Below are positions 9,016 through 18,078 of a stretch of 64,000 nt of DNA, in pieces. This stretch comes from Eledone cirrhosa (Eukaryota > Mollusca > Cephalopoda > Octopoda > Eledonidae), in the NCBI GenBank assembly GCA_964016885.1, contig OZ024742.1:356908066-356972065 (forward strand), written 5' to 3'. Within the stretch, counting starts at the first letter, position 1. The number at the start of each line of letters is the position of its first letter. The position numbers and the translations under genes were made by a program. The notes below the pieces were generated by a model. It saw nothing but the letters and a program-made list of their open reading frames with translations, did not search any database and was not told where the DNA came from.

Positions 9016-10042
9016 TCATCATCATCATCATCATCGTTTAACGTCCATGTTCCACGCTTGCATGGGTTTGGACGGGAGTTTTCTTACTTGAGGCAAGAGT
9101 GTTTGTCTTGCTCGCATAGGACTGACTGGCGGGTTTTCTACAGCTGGATGCCCTTCCTAACACCAACCACATTTACAGTGTGGGGCTGGGAGGTTTTTAC
9201 CGTGTTACCTACACGGCCACATTACAGAGTGGACTGTGTGTTTTTTTGACGTGACACCTACACGACCTCATTTGTTTCGGCCTGGATGTTGTGGCACCAA
9301 CTTAACTTTACATTGAAAGGGGCGGTGTGGATGGGGTGGGGGTGGTGGGACGGGGGTGTATTTTGTTAGAGATGCCTACTGACTGTAGTAGGTTTTACTT
9401 TGTTAGGCGGGTCTTCTCTATTACTGAGTACCGCCAAAGATCTCGGTCCAGTGACATTGTCTTGGAGAAGTGTAAGTGTGTGAGGTCGGAATTTATCAGG
9501 TCGTCCCAGGTTTTTCCTGCTCTGCCTACTCCGTGGCTACCGTCTATCTTTATTGCCCTGGACTTTTTTATACAGCTGTCGTCTTTCATGCGCATCACAT
9601 GACCATACCAACATAGCCTTCTCTCGAGTAAACAACATCTGATCCCTCTTATTTCTAATGTTTCCCTTAGTTCGTTTATGCTTTGCCGTTCACGTATATT
9701 ACTATTACACATCCAGCGGAGCATGCAAGCTTCATTCCTCTCTAGTCTGCGTATATCCTTTGCACACAATGCCCAGGTCTCACTGCCATGCAACATTGCT
9801 GTTCGTATGCAAGCATCATACAACCTGCCTTTCATTTTTAGGGAGAACCCTTTAGCGGCTAATAGTGGTATAAGCTCTCTGAACTTTTTCCATCCAGTTC
9901 TGACTCTAACTACTGTACTTTCAGAGCACCCTCCCCCACTGCTGATTTTGTCACCCAGGTAACGGAAGCTGTCCACTATTTCTATAGAACCCTCTGCGCA
10001 ATTGAAAGAGCTAGTATTTTCTGAGCACTTGCTGCTACTTAT
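9016..10042 (-). mobile_element. 5'-truncated LINE in the left arm of a large inverted repeat
   Basis: Minus-strand LINE: coding end 10,042-9395, 3' UTR 9394-9036 and (GAT)n tail ending at 9016. The tail contains GGTGTTAGGAAGGGCATCC in reverse and two roughly 50-bp units related to the satellite monomer (boundaries near 9171 and 9221). The mirror copy on the plus strand is 11,111-12,509. Confidence 0.88.
9395..10042 (-). pseudogene. C-terminal LINE ORF2 fragment (left arm)
   Basis: The chain runs from [20 protein letters not shown] through GWKKFRELIPLLAAKGFSLK, RLYDACIRTAMLHGSETWAL, RRLERNEACMLRWMCNSNIR and CCLLERRLCWYGHVMRMKDD to SLDRDLWRYSVIEKTRLTK. This is the thumb and C-terminal region of a LINE reverse transcriptase; DSFRYLG, SETWAL, RWYGHV and GRPRKTW are its usual landmarks. 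The RT catalytic core is absent. GRAGKTW replaces the expected GRPRKTW, and WYGHV is preceded by C rather than R, signs of decay. No native start exists; upstream codons are translated (TA)n. Confidence 0.85.
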
Positions 10043-10043
10043 A

Positions 10044-10124
<81 letters not shown>

Positions 10125-10262
10125 GTATACATATATGTTTATATATATATATATATGTGTGTGTATACATATATGTATATTTATATAGATATATGTGTAT
10201 ACATATATGTATATATATATATATATATATTTGTGTATGCATATACATATATATATATATAT
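10043..10262. repeat. (TA)n with TATACATATATG steps
   Basis: Long TA tract that breaks the left-arm LINE. In the right arm the equivalent site is only 28 bp of TA (11,083-11,110) followed by LINE coding sequence. Confidence 0.92.
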
Positions 10263-10570
10263 GGAAAAGAATGAAACAAAATTTCATTTCTCACTCTTAG
10301 TACGGCTGATACCTAAATATAAGTATGTATACGTACATACATATATGTGTACAGACGCACAGTAGTATGGATATATATACATACATGTACACACATATAT
10401 ATATGTACGTATGGGTTAACCGAACATTTATTGACACAGGAACGATGTACTAGTTTCAAGCTTATTAGCTAACGTCAGCATCATATACCTTTCTGTCAGA
10501 TGTTTGAACATCTGAAAATATATACTTTCCTTATGCATATTAACGGCTGAGCAGCCTAATTTGCATATCG

Positions 10571-10689
10571 AGTGAGTTACTTAGCTATAAGTATGTATAC
10601 GTAGATACTTGTATGTATACAGATGTACAGTAGTATGTATATATATACATACATGCACACATATATATGTTGTTTTCGGTATACAGGGC
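10571..10689. other. Spacer (loop) of the inverted repeat
   Basis: 119 bp between TTGCATATCG and CGATATGCAA. It contains GTATGTATAC and TACATACATGCACACATATA motifs that also occur inside the arms, so the centre has probably been rearranged. No gene seen. Confidence 0.75.
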
Positions 10690-11110
10690 CGATATGCAAA
10701 TTAGGCTGTTCAGCCGTTAATATGCATAAGGAAAGTATATACTTTCAGACGTTCAACCATCTGACAGAAAGGTATACCATGCTGACGATAGCTAATAAGC
10801 TTGAAGCTAGTACATCGTTCCTGTGTCAGTGTTGAACAAAAGGGCGACGATGGTTGCCGAGCACTGCACGGCATAATTCTGGCTGTTTGTTTACAAATAA
10901 ACCGAGCATTATAATAAATGTTCAGTAAACCCATACGTACGTATATATATGTGTGCATGTATTTATATATATACATACTACTGTGCGTCTGTACACATAT
11001 ATGTATGTACGTATACATACTTATATTTAGGTATCAGCCGTACTAAGAGTGGGAAATGAAATTTCCTTTCATTCTTTTCCATATATATATATATATATAT
11101 ATGCATACAC

Positions 11111-12000
11111 AGCACGGCCTAGAATCAAAAGGCCTTAAAATTAACCTGGCTAAGACTAAAGTTCTAGTTTGTAGGAAAGAAAATAAGGCGGCGGTCCCAT
11201 CTGGGAAATGGCCATGCTCAGTGTGTAGGAAAGGCGTAGGTAGAAACTCCAATTTATGTCCCAAATGCAAAGTATGGGTGCATAAAAGATGTAGTGGGAT
11301 CACAGGTAAGCTAACTAAGAACATAGATTTTACATGTGGCCGGTGCTCTGGGGCAATAAGTAGCAGCAAGTGCCCACAAAATACTAGCTCTTTCAACTGC
11401 GCAGAGGGTTCTATAGAAATAGTGGACAGCTTCCGTTATCTGGGTGACAAAATCAGCAGTGGGGGAGGGTGCTCTGAAAGTACAGTAGCTAGAGTCAGAA
11501 CTGGATGGAAAAAGTTCAGAGAGCTTATACCACTATTAGCCGCTAGAGGGTTCTCCCTAAAAATGAAAGGCAGGTTATACGATGCCTGCATACGAACAGC
11601 AATGCTGCATGGCAGTGAGACCTGGGCATTGTGTGCAGAGGATATATGCAGACTAGAGAGGAACGAAGCTTGCATGCTCCGCTGGATGTGCAATAGTAAT
11701 ATACGTGAACGGCAAAGCATAAACGAACTAAGGAAAAAATTAGAAATAAGAGGGATCAGATGTTGTTTACTCGAGAGAAGGCTACGTTGGTACGGTCACG
11801 TGATGCGCATGAAAGACGACAGCTGTATAACAAAGTGCAGGGCAATAAAGATAGACGGTAGCCACGGAGTAGGCAGACCCAGAAAAACATGGGACGAGCT
11901 GATAAATTCCGACCTCACACGCTTACACCTCTCCAAGACAATGTCACTGGACCGAGACCTTTGGCGGTACTCAGTAATAGAGAAGACCCGCCTTACCTAA
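11111..12000 (+). pseudogene. C-terminal LINE ORF2 fragment with a PHD-like zinc finger
   Basis: The chain opens with the RT motif GLKINLAKTKVLVC, then a Cys/His cluster: CSVC, ten residues, CPKC, four residues, H, two residues, C, then CGRC. That is a C4HC3 pattern as in PHD fingers. It continues with [49 protein letters not shown] and SLDRDLWRYSVIEKTRLT before a stop. The catalytic RT motifs and endonuclease are lost by 5' truncation. The frame is open to its stop, so the insertion is younger or less damaged than its mirror copy. The clade is uncertain; the C-terminus is of the general RTE/I/CR1 kind. Confidence 0.83.
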
Positions 12001-12170
12001 ATACAAAGTAAAAACCTACTACAGTCAGTAGGCATCTCTATCAAAACACACCCCGTCCCACCACCTCCACCCCACCCACACTGCCCCTTTCAATGTAAAG
12101 TTATGTTGGTCCCACAACATCCAGGCCGAAACAAATGAGATCGTGTAGGTGTCACGACAAAAAACACACA

Positions 12171-12395
12171 GTCCACGCTGTAAATGTGGCCGTGTAGGCA
12201 ACACGGTAAAAACCTCCCAGCCCCACACTGTAAATGTGGTTGGTGTTAGGAAGGGCATCCAGCTGTAGAAAACCCGCCAGACAGTCCACGCTGTAATGTG
12301 GCCGTGTAGGCAACACGGTAAAAACCTCCCAGCCCCACACTGTAAATGTGGTTGGTGTTAGGAAGGGCATCCAACTGTAGAAAACCCGCCAGACA
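12171..12395 (+). repeat. 113-bp tandem duplication in the LINE tail, each with a 50-bp sub-repeat
   Basis: GTCCACGCTG begins at 12,171 and 12,284, and GTCCTATGCG follows at 12,396, giving copies of 113 and 112 bp. Within each copy, CCACGCTGTAAATGTGG and CCACACTGTAAATGTGG lie 50 bp apart (12,173 and 12,223). The 50-bp piece is homologous to the reverse complement of the 48-bp satellite monomer. Confidence 0.92.
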
Positions 12396-12483
12396 GTCCT
12401 ATGCGAGCAAGACAACCACTCTTGCCTCAAGTGGGAAAACCCCCGTCCAAACCCATGCAAGCGTGGAACACGGACGCTAAACC

Positions 12484-12605
12484 TGATGATGATGATGATG
12501 ATGATGATCTGTATACACATATATGTATATATATACATATATGTATACACACATATATATATATATATATAAACATATATGTATACACACATATATATAT
12601 ATACA
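12484..12605. repeat. (GAT)n tail then TA/TG minisatellite
   Basis: Eight GAT triplets end the LINE, followed by GTATACACATATATG-type units that mirror the tract at 8512-9015. Confidence 0.9.
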
Positions 12606-12650
12606 TATTAACGAAAACCTACTACAGGCAGTAGGCATCTCTAACAAAAT
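12606..12650 (+). mobile_element. Small fragment of LINE 3' UTR
   Basis: AACCTACTACAGGCAGTAGG, then CATCTCTAACAAAATAC, matches 12,014-12,052 just after the LINE stop codon. It is a detached piece of the same UTR. Confidence 0.6.
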
Positions 12651-12654
12651 ACGA

Positions 12655-14812
12655 GACAGATTGTGTTTACACCAGGATTGACCCGTCGGACAAATGAAAA
12701 TAAAAATAAAAATAAAAGCAAAAACAAAAACCATAACCTACATAAAAATAACCACTACCACAGTCACCAACAGTCTCCTAAACAGGAAACTTCTCCCTCT
12801 TTTTTAGCCATAATGAATCTGGCAAAAGAACTGGAAAAAGACATTCGAGCTATCACCCAGCACCACCCTCCACTATCACCCCACTGCACAAACTCCCATT
12901 GCTGCCATTAACAAACAAACAAATTAACAACACACCAAAACAATTAAAACAATCCACTTTCACCTCAACATTTTTGCTTAATGCCCAAGGCATCAGCCGT
13001 TCCACCAATACTCAAAAATGGAAGATCAAATTCCTGGAGGACTGGGTTGATGTCCATCCAAACCACATCCCTTTCTTCGTCCTCACTGAAACCCATCTCA
13101 GTAACCTCCACTTGGAAGCCGAGGTGAAAGTGAAAAATTTCAAAGCCATCCGTGCTGATCACGCTGGAAGAAGAAAGGGTGGGACTGCCATTTATGTCCA
13201 TAATTCTTTCTCAACAGAGGCTATGAACATATTTTCTAATGGATACTGTGAAGCAGTCACTGTATCCAGTCAAACCAACAGCCTAATAGTAGTTGGGCTC
13301 TATAGGCCACCCCAAACGCCTCTACCATGCTTCAAGGAATGCCTCAACAGCATAAAGTGTTTCATCCAAGAGTGTCACCCTGACAACATCTTAATGATGG
13401 GGAACTTCAACCTCCCCGGAGTTGACTGGTCAACAAACAGCCTGCCACCAGGCTCTTCTGCCTCAACCTCTGACAGGGAAGCAGTGGAATCGCTTCTTGT
13501 CTTCATGGATGATTTCTTCCTGTCCCAACTGGTGCTCGAACCAACGAGGTGCCACAAAAACGTCCTAGACTTAATTTTCAGCAATCACACTGACACTATC
13601 CACAATATTGCAGTGGAGAAAACTCTACTCTCTGATCATGACATGGTTCTCTATGATCTGAGATTCCACCGTCCAATATACAAACCCAATGTCATCTCTC
13701 CTGTCCATCCGTTTGATGCTATGGATTTCCACAATGCAAACTGGGAAGCGATCAGTCATGATATTGCACATGTCGACTGGTCCTTCACGCACACTCACAC
13801 ACCCACTAACATCAAAAAGTCCTGGCAGACATTTGTGGACACTGTTACAAACATATGTGCAAAACACACCCCATTAAGAACTAGAAACAAATCTAAGAGC
13901 AGAATCCCTAGAAATAGAAAAACGCTCATCAGGAAAATTAAGAGAACTAACAAAAAAAATCAACAAGCTGAAATACCGTCAGCAGCAACACATCAACTTG
14001 ACTGCTATTTCATCACTAGAGTTTAAAAAACATAACCTCCAAAACAATATGATGTCTATCATCAACAATCAGAGAAGAGCTGAAGAGGCCTGGGCCATTG
14101 AGAAGATCAAACGCAATCCCAAAGTGTTCTTTTCATTTGCAAAAAAACACAAAATCACTGGATCTACTGTTGGCCCTCTAATTGATGAAAATGGCACTCT
14201 TCAAGACAATTCTAAAACCATGGGTGAGATACTGCAGAAACAATACTGCTTTGTTTTCAGCAATCCTGATATGGCCGATCTGGGCTGTATCGGCGATGTT
14301 ACTCCCCATTACACCTTATCGGACATAACGTTTGGCGCCCCTGATGTCTTAGCGGCAATAAAGGAAATCAAGCATAATTCAGCAGTAGGTCCCGATAGGT
14401 TCCCTGCTTGTGTCTTGAAGATGTGTCAACACGAACTTGCATCTCCTCTTGCCAATCTGTGGCGGAACTCACTGGATGCTGGATATGTGCCAGAAAACTT
14501 TCTATCCCAGTCTGTTGTCTCAGTTTTCAAAAAAGGAAACAAATCTCTTGCCGTGAATTACCGTCCAATCTCACTCACCTCTCATATCATTAAGGTATTT
14601 GAGAGAGTGATGAGATCGCGAATGACTCACTTCCTTGAGAGTAACAATATGCTGAACTCCAACCAGCATGGATTCCGTAACGGAAGGGATTGCCTGACGC
14701 ACCTACTGCATCAATTTGATGACATTTTGAGAGCCTTGGGTGAGGGTTCCAACACTGATGTTATCTACCTTGATTTCATCAAGGCTTTTGACAGGGTTGA
14801 TCACAACATTCA
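12655..14812 (+). mobile_element. CR1/jockey-like LINE, partial (endonuclease plus start of RT)
   Basis: Contains a Lys/Asn-rich ORF1-like end (about 12,690-12,908), an apurinic-type endonuclease and the N-terminal half of an RT, which stops at the catalytic motif A (14,812). From there it joins a different LINE. Both termini of the original element are missing. Confidence 0.8.
12899..14812 (+). pseudogene. LINE ORF2: AP endonuclease and truncated reverse transcriptase
   Basis: Endonuclease motifs in the first frame (12,899-14,026): LLNAQG at 26-31, TETHL at 63-67, GTAIYVHN at 95-102, VVGLYRPP at 131-138, GNFN at 168-171, LDLIFSN at 223-229 and SDH at 245-247. GNFN replaces the normal GDFN, so a catalytic Asp is lost. 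A one-base slip in the A8 run at 13,952-13,959 moves the rest to another frame. That frame carries KRNPKVFFSFAKKH, SAVGPDRFPACVLKM, NYRPISLTSHIIKVFERVM, NSNQHGFRNGRDCLTHL and motif A YLDFIKAFDRVDH. The YADD motif and everything beyond are absent. Clearly non-functional. Confidence 0.88.
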
Positions 14813-15555
14813 AGCAGCTGTGCTGGGACAGCAAGCAGCAAACAGCCACAGGAAACAAGTACCACCAATCTCTGGGAGGGCTCTGTAGAAACAGTAGACA
14901 GCTTCTGCTACCTAGGTGACTGAATTAGCAGCGGAGGTGGGTGTTCAGAAAGTACAATAACTAGGGTAAGAATGGGATGGAAGAAGTTCAGGGAACAACT
15001 GCCACTGCTAGCTGCAAAAGGCTTCTCCCTCAAAATGAAAGGCAGACTGTATGATGCGTGTATCCGAACAGCAATGTTACATGGTAGTGAGACCTGGGCG
15101 CATCTGTGGAAGACTTACGTAGATTAGAAAGAAATGAAGCCTGCATGCTCCGATGGATGTGTAATAGTAATATATGCGAACGGCAAAGCATAAATGAATT
15201 GAGAGAGAGACTGAGCATAAGAGGAATCAGATGCTGTGTGCAGGAGAGGCGGATGCGTTGGTATGGACATGTGATGCATATGAAGGATGACAGCTGCATA
15301 AAAAGGTACAGAGCACTAGAAGTCAATGGAAACCGCAGAGTAGGGGGACCCAAGAAGACCTGGGATGAAGTGATAAAACCCACTGTAAATGAGGTTGGTG
15401 TTAGGAAGGGCATCCAGCTGTAGAAACAAGCCAAAATCAGTTCCTGTATGAGCAAGGCATGGTCAGCCGACCAGACACTGCCCACAACAGGACAACCCGT
15501 TTAACCCATGCTAGCATGAAAGAACGGACGTAAAACGGTGATGATGATGACATGA
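14813..15555 (+). mobile_element. Second LINE, 5'-truncated and internally deleted
   Basis: From about 14,813 the sequence follows the LINE family of 11,300-12,480 (CAGCAAGCAGCAAAC, then GGCTCTGTAGAAACAGTAGA). It runs to 15,377, where coding text jumps directly into the terminal tail (CCCACTGTAAATGAGG, GGTGTTAGGAAGGGCATCC) and ends in a GATGATGATG tract. About 40 codons and most of the 3' UTR are missing. Confidence 0.85.
14877..15377 (+). pseudogene. Decayed LINE ORF2 C-terminal fragment
   Basis: The translation matches the right-arm LINE: ETVDSFCYLGD, a TGA stop where the relative has Lys, ISSGGGCSESTITRVRMGWK, KFREQLPLLAAKGFSLKMKG and AMLHGSETWA. A one-base frameshift near 15,100 follows, then LRRLERNEACMLRWMCNSNI, RMRWYGHVMHMKDDSC, VGGPKKTWDEVIK. 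It is closer to the 24.2-kb fragment than to the inverted-repeat pair in the PKKTW variant. Two inactivating lesions plus truncation make it a relic. Confidence 0.85.
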
Positions 15556-15885
15556 TGGTATCCAATGATGTTGACTTGTTCTTCTTTTTGGTAAATATCA
15601 TCTTGGTTAAGAGAGTGGGACTGGCTTTGTGCAGTGCCTTTGCTCACTATAAAAGCTTCACGGCACAGGCATTGCTTTATATCTGGAGATATCTCTGCAC
15701 TTGTCATCACATGGTACCATGGGCCCAGCACTATGTGTCAATAATTGTCACAAGTGTAGTGTTTGTACCAGAGTTTTCAAGTCGCTGGCTGGACCAAAAA
15801 GTCACACTCGTTCAGCGCATCGGTAGGGGTTCTCCTACATGGATATAAAGTAGTGGCCGTACTCGAAAACGAGTTGGCAGCCACC
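15556..15885. other. Non-coding stretch, nothing recognised
   Basis: Ordinary complexity and no motif-bearing frame. It does not continue the interrupted RT of the upstream LINE, so it is not simply the other half of that element. Confidence 0.55.
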
Positions 15886-15898
15886 ATATATATATGTA

Positions 15899-15950
<52 letters not shown>

Positions 15951-15971
15951 TATATATATAAATATATATAC
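15886..15971. repeat. (TA)n microsatellite
   Basis: TA with a few GTATATATG and AATA steps, immediately 5' of the SINE. Confidence 0.92.
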
Positions 15972-16309
15972 ATGGAGGCACATGGCTTAGTGGTTAGAGC
16001 ATCGGCCTTGCAATCGAAAGGTTGTGAGTTCAATTCTCAGACCGGGTGATGTGTTGTTTCCTTGAGCAAGACACTTTATTTCACATTGCTCCAGTTTACT
16101 CAGCTGTAGAAATGAGATGATAGGGACTGGGGTCTCTATCATTCCACTACAAAGTGGTCGTGGAGGTGCCACGGAAAAAAAGTACCCAGCACTCACTGTA
16201 AATGAGGTTGGTGTTAGGAAGGGCATCCAGCTGTAGAAATCAAGCCAGAATCAGTTCCCGTCCCACCCTTGCAAGCAGGGAAAAGCGGACGTAAAATGAA
16301 ATGATGATA
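15972..16309 (+). mobile_element. Complete tRNA-derived SINE
   Basis: The 5' tRNA-like region has a pol III A box TGGCTTAGTGGTTAGAGC (15,983-16,000) and a B box GGTTGTGAGTTCAATTC (16,019-16,035). The body (16,050-16,195) and tail (GGTGTTAGGAAGGGCATCC, CGGACGTAAAATGAAATGAT, GAT end) follow. The tail is shared with the LINEs of this window, as expected if the SINE borrows LINE machinery. It is flanked by (TA)n on both sides, so the target duplication cannot be read. Confidence 0.9.
16145..16208 (+). repeat. Satellite-like 49-bp unit inside the SINE
   Basis: CACTACAAAGTGG at 16,145 and CACTGTAAATGAGG at 16,194 are 49 bp apart. The interval (GTCGTGGAGGTGCCACGG, AAAAAAAGTACCCAGCACT) aligns with the reverse complement of the satellite monomer, differing at roughly a quarter of positions by eye. 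Confidence 0.85.
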
Positions 16310-16342
16310 TATATATATATAATATATATATATATATATACA
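16310..16342. repeat. (AT)n microsatellite
   Basis: AT tract at the SINE 3' end. Confidence 0.9.
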
Positions 16343-16429
16343 TAAGCCCTCACAACCACCACCACAAACAACAACATCCATCATCACCACCATCATTACT
16401 ACCATTCCTAGTACTTCTGCTGCTGCTTC

Positions 16430-16568
16430 GTGGCATCATGTCATGTCCCTTTACGTTCTGAGGTCAAATCCTGTTGAGGTTAGCTTTGACTTTCATCCTT
16501 ACGGGGTCAATTTAATGAAATTCCCCCTCCCCCTAAATTACTGGCCTTGTGCCTATAGTAGATATGAT
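16430..16568 (+). mobile_element. 5'-truncated SINE of the TTTGCCTTTCAT type
   Basis: GAGGTCAAATCCTGTTGAGG, CTTTGACTTTCATCCTTACG, GGGTCAATTTAATGAAATTC and GGCCTTGTGCC followed by GTAGA match the SINE at 4888-5152 in order. The A-box part is missing. Confidence 0.8.
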
Positions 16569-16604
16569 TATTATTATCATTATATCATTATTACTAGTAG
16601 TGGC

Positions 16605-16630
16605 AGTAGAGTAGTAGTAGTAGTAGTAGA

Positions 16631-16664
<34 letters not shown>
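16605..16664. repeat. (AGT)n trinucleotide repeat
   Basis: About 20 triplets with a few AGA variants, close to the SINE 3' end. Confidence 0.92.
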
Positions 16665-17529
16665 TTTTGCTATTAGAGTTTTTCTTTCCTCTGTGTAAAA
16701 TTGCAGCTATCCTGTCTCCTTTTAGTAGATAATGTTAGAAGTAGCTCTGAAATATGTATCTATTCATTTATTTTTTTCATCCTCATGTATTGAATATAAA
16801 TGCTATTTGTATGAAATTCATTGATTCCTTTAAATACATTTCCTTGGCCCAAGAGGACTGTATACATTCATTTTCACAGAATCATTATTAGTTCTTCAAC
16901 GGTAATAAAACTATATTCCTATGAATTATTTGTTTAAAAAATTGAATGAGGAATTAATTTCTTCACGATATAAATATATTTCATATATGTGGAAGGAAGT
17001 ATGGAGAAGGTGACAGAGAATATATCAGAGAAAATATTCTTAGATTTGGAATAACTTTTTCTTTCATTCTTCTACACTAAAGCCAATATCTGTTCGATTC
17101 CCTTGAGATAGGAATATTTTCAAAGTACTTTTCTCATTAATGTACTTATTTGAAAATACTAATAACAAATAATATTTCAATTTATCAAAAGCATCTGATC
17201 TGAAGAATAGTTATGACTTAGGTGATAAGCTGACAGCTTCAAGACTATAATGAAAGAGTCGGAGAATTAGAAAGCAGAGTTGGCATTTGTGAAAATAAAA
17301 ACTTGTTAATATTGATTCCCAGAGAGCACAGAGTTATGTTTGTATTAAAAAAGAACTATTTCAAAATGTCTTCTTAGGAGCAAATGCTCTTGATAGTGCA
17401 GCTTCTCTTGCAGAAGAGCAATTCAATTTTCGTACAGTCATGTGAGTGTTTAAGTGATAGAATACATGTAGTTATTTGACCTTACTTCTCAAGTTGATAC
17501 ATACGCGCTGAAAAATTTGAAGTCAGGAA
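16665..17529. other. AT-rich intergenic or intronic DNA
   Basis: No frame with recognisable domains, no RNA-gene hallmarks and no similarity to other parts of the window. Confidence 0.6.
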
Positions 17530-17639
17530 GCAAAGAAATAGAAGCAATACTATGAAAGATTTTATTAACTCTGAAAACGATGAAAAGAAAATTCATCTTA
17601 GTGGGATTTGAACTCAACATAGTGAGCCATACACATGGT
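17530..17639 (-). mobile_element. Diverged SINE fragment, minus strand
   Basis: The reverse complement reads GAGTTCAAATCCCACTAAGA, TGAATTTTCTTTTCATCG, then GAGTTAATAAAATCTTTCAT. These are the B box and body of the TTTGCCTTTCAT SINE with many substitutions. Confidence 0.6.
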
Positions 17640-17795
17640 GAATTGGCAGAGTTGTTAGAATATCAGAATGCTTTGTAGTAGTTGTTCTAGCTCTCTGCCT
17701 CTGAGTTCAAATCCCACCAAGGTCAACTTTGCCTTTCATGCAATTGTGGTCATTAACAAAAATACCAGTCTACTGCTGGGGTCGATTCTCTCTGT
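17640..17795 (+). mobile_element. SINE fragment, plus strand, head-to-head with the previous one
   Basis: An A-box-like TTGGCAGAGTTGTTAGAAT (17,642-17,660) and a B box GAGTTCAAATCCCACCAAGG (17,703) are followed by TCAACTTTGCCTTTCATGC and ACCAGTCTACTGCTGGGGTC. Confidence 0.75.
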
Positions 17796-18078
17796 ATGTC
17801 TCTTTCTCATTCCCATTCTCTCATTCTCTATCATACTCTGGAAGAAATCTGCTGTGTTCAGACATGGAGAGAAGATGGGCTCCACTAAGTTTAAGAATGC
17901 CCCAGAAACACCATATTTTAATACAGCACCCCTATGACTCTGTCAGGAGTTACGGGGCCATGCATAGTGGGCCGTAATAATTCTATCAAAGTATGACATC
18001 TGATACTCTACCAATTTGTCATCTTGTCTCACTGTAGATATGAATAAACATATTTGACTGTCTGATAGTTGAGTTTAA

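Larger units (their letters stand above)
9016..10570. repeat. Left arm of a 3.5-kb inverted repeat
   Basis: Matches the reverse complement of 10,690-12,509 over the LINE and over the non-LINE part 10,263-10,570 (for example TTAGTACGGCTGATACCTAA and CTTATTAGCTAACGTCAGCA). Differences: (TA)n replaces about 255 bp of LINE at 10,043-10,262, a 113-bp tail duplication is missing, and about 85 bp near 10,430 is missing. The spacer is 10,571-10,689. Confidence 0.88.
10690..12509. repeat. Right arm of the inverted repeat
   Basis: Mirror of 9016-10,570. The non-LINE part is 10,690-11,082, including an 85-bp block (about 10,833-10,917) not found in the left arm; the LINE is 11,111-12,509. The two LINE translations agree at most positions but not all, so the arms are an old inverted duplication. 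Confidence 0.88.
11111..12509 (+). mobile_element. 5'-truncated LINE in the right arm, with duplicated tail
   Basis: Coding end 11,111-12,000, 3' UTR 12,001-12,483 and a (GAT)n end. It begins inside the RT domain (GLKINLAKTKVL), immediately after (TA)n. The UTR contains a 113-bp tandem duplication. Confidence 0.88.

Noticed and set aside
15974..16048. tRNA gene
   Set aside because: A and B boxes are present, but they lead directly into a SINE body and tail, and a complete cloverleaf with acceptor pairing is not evident.
17668..17977. Small membrane-like proteins at 17.7 kb
   Set aside because: The frames start inside a SINE and run into unrelated sequence without a conserved motif.
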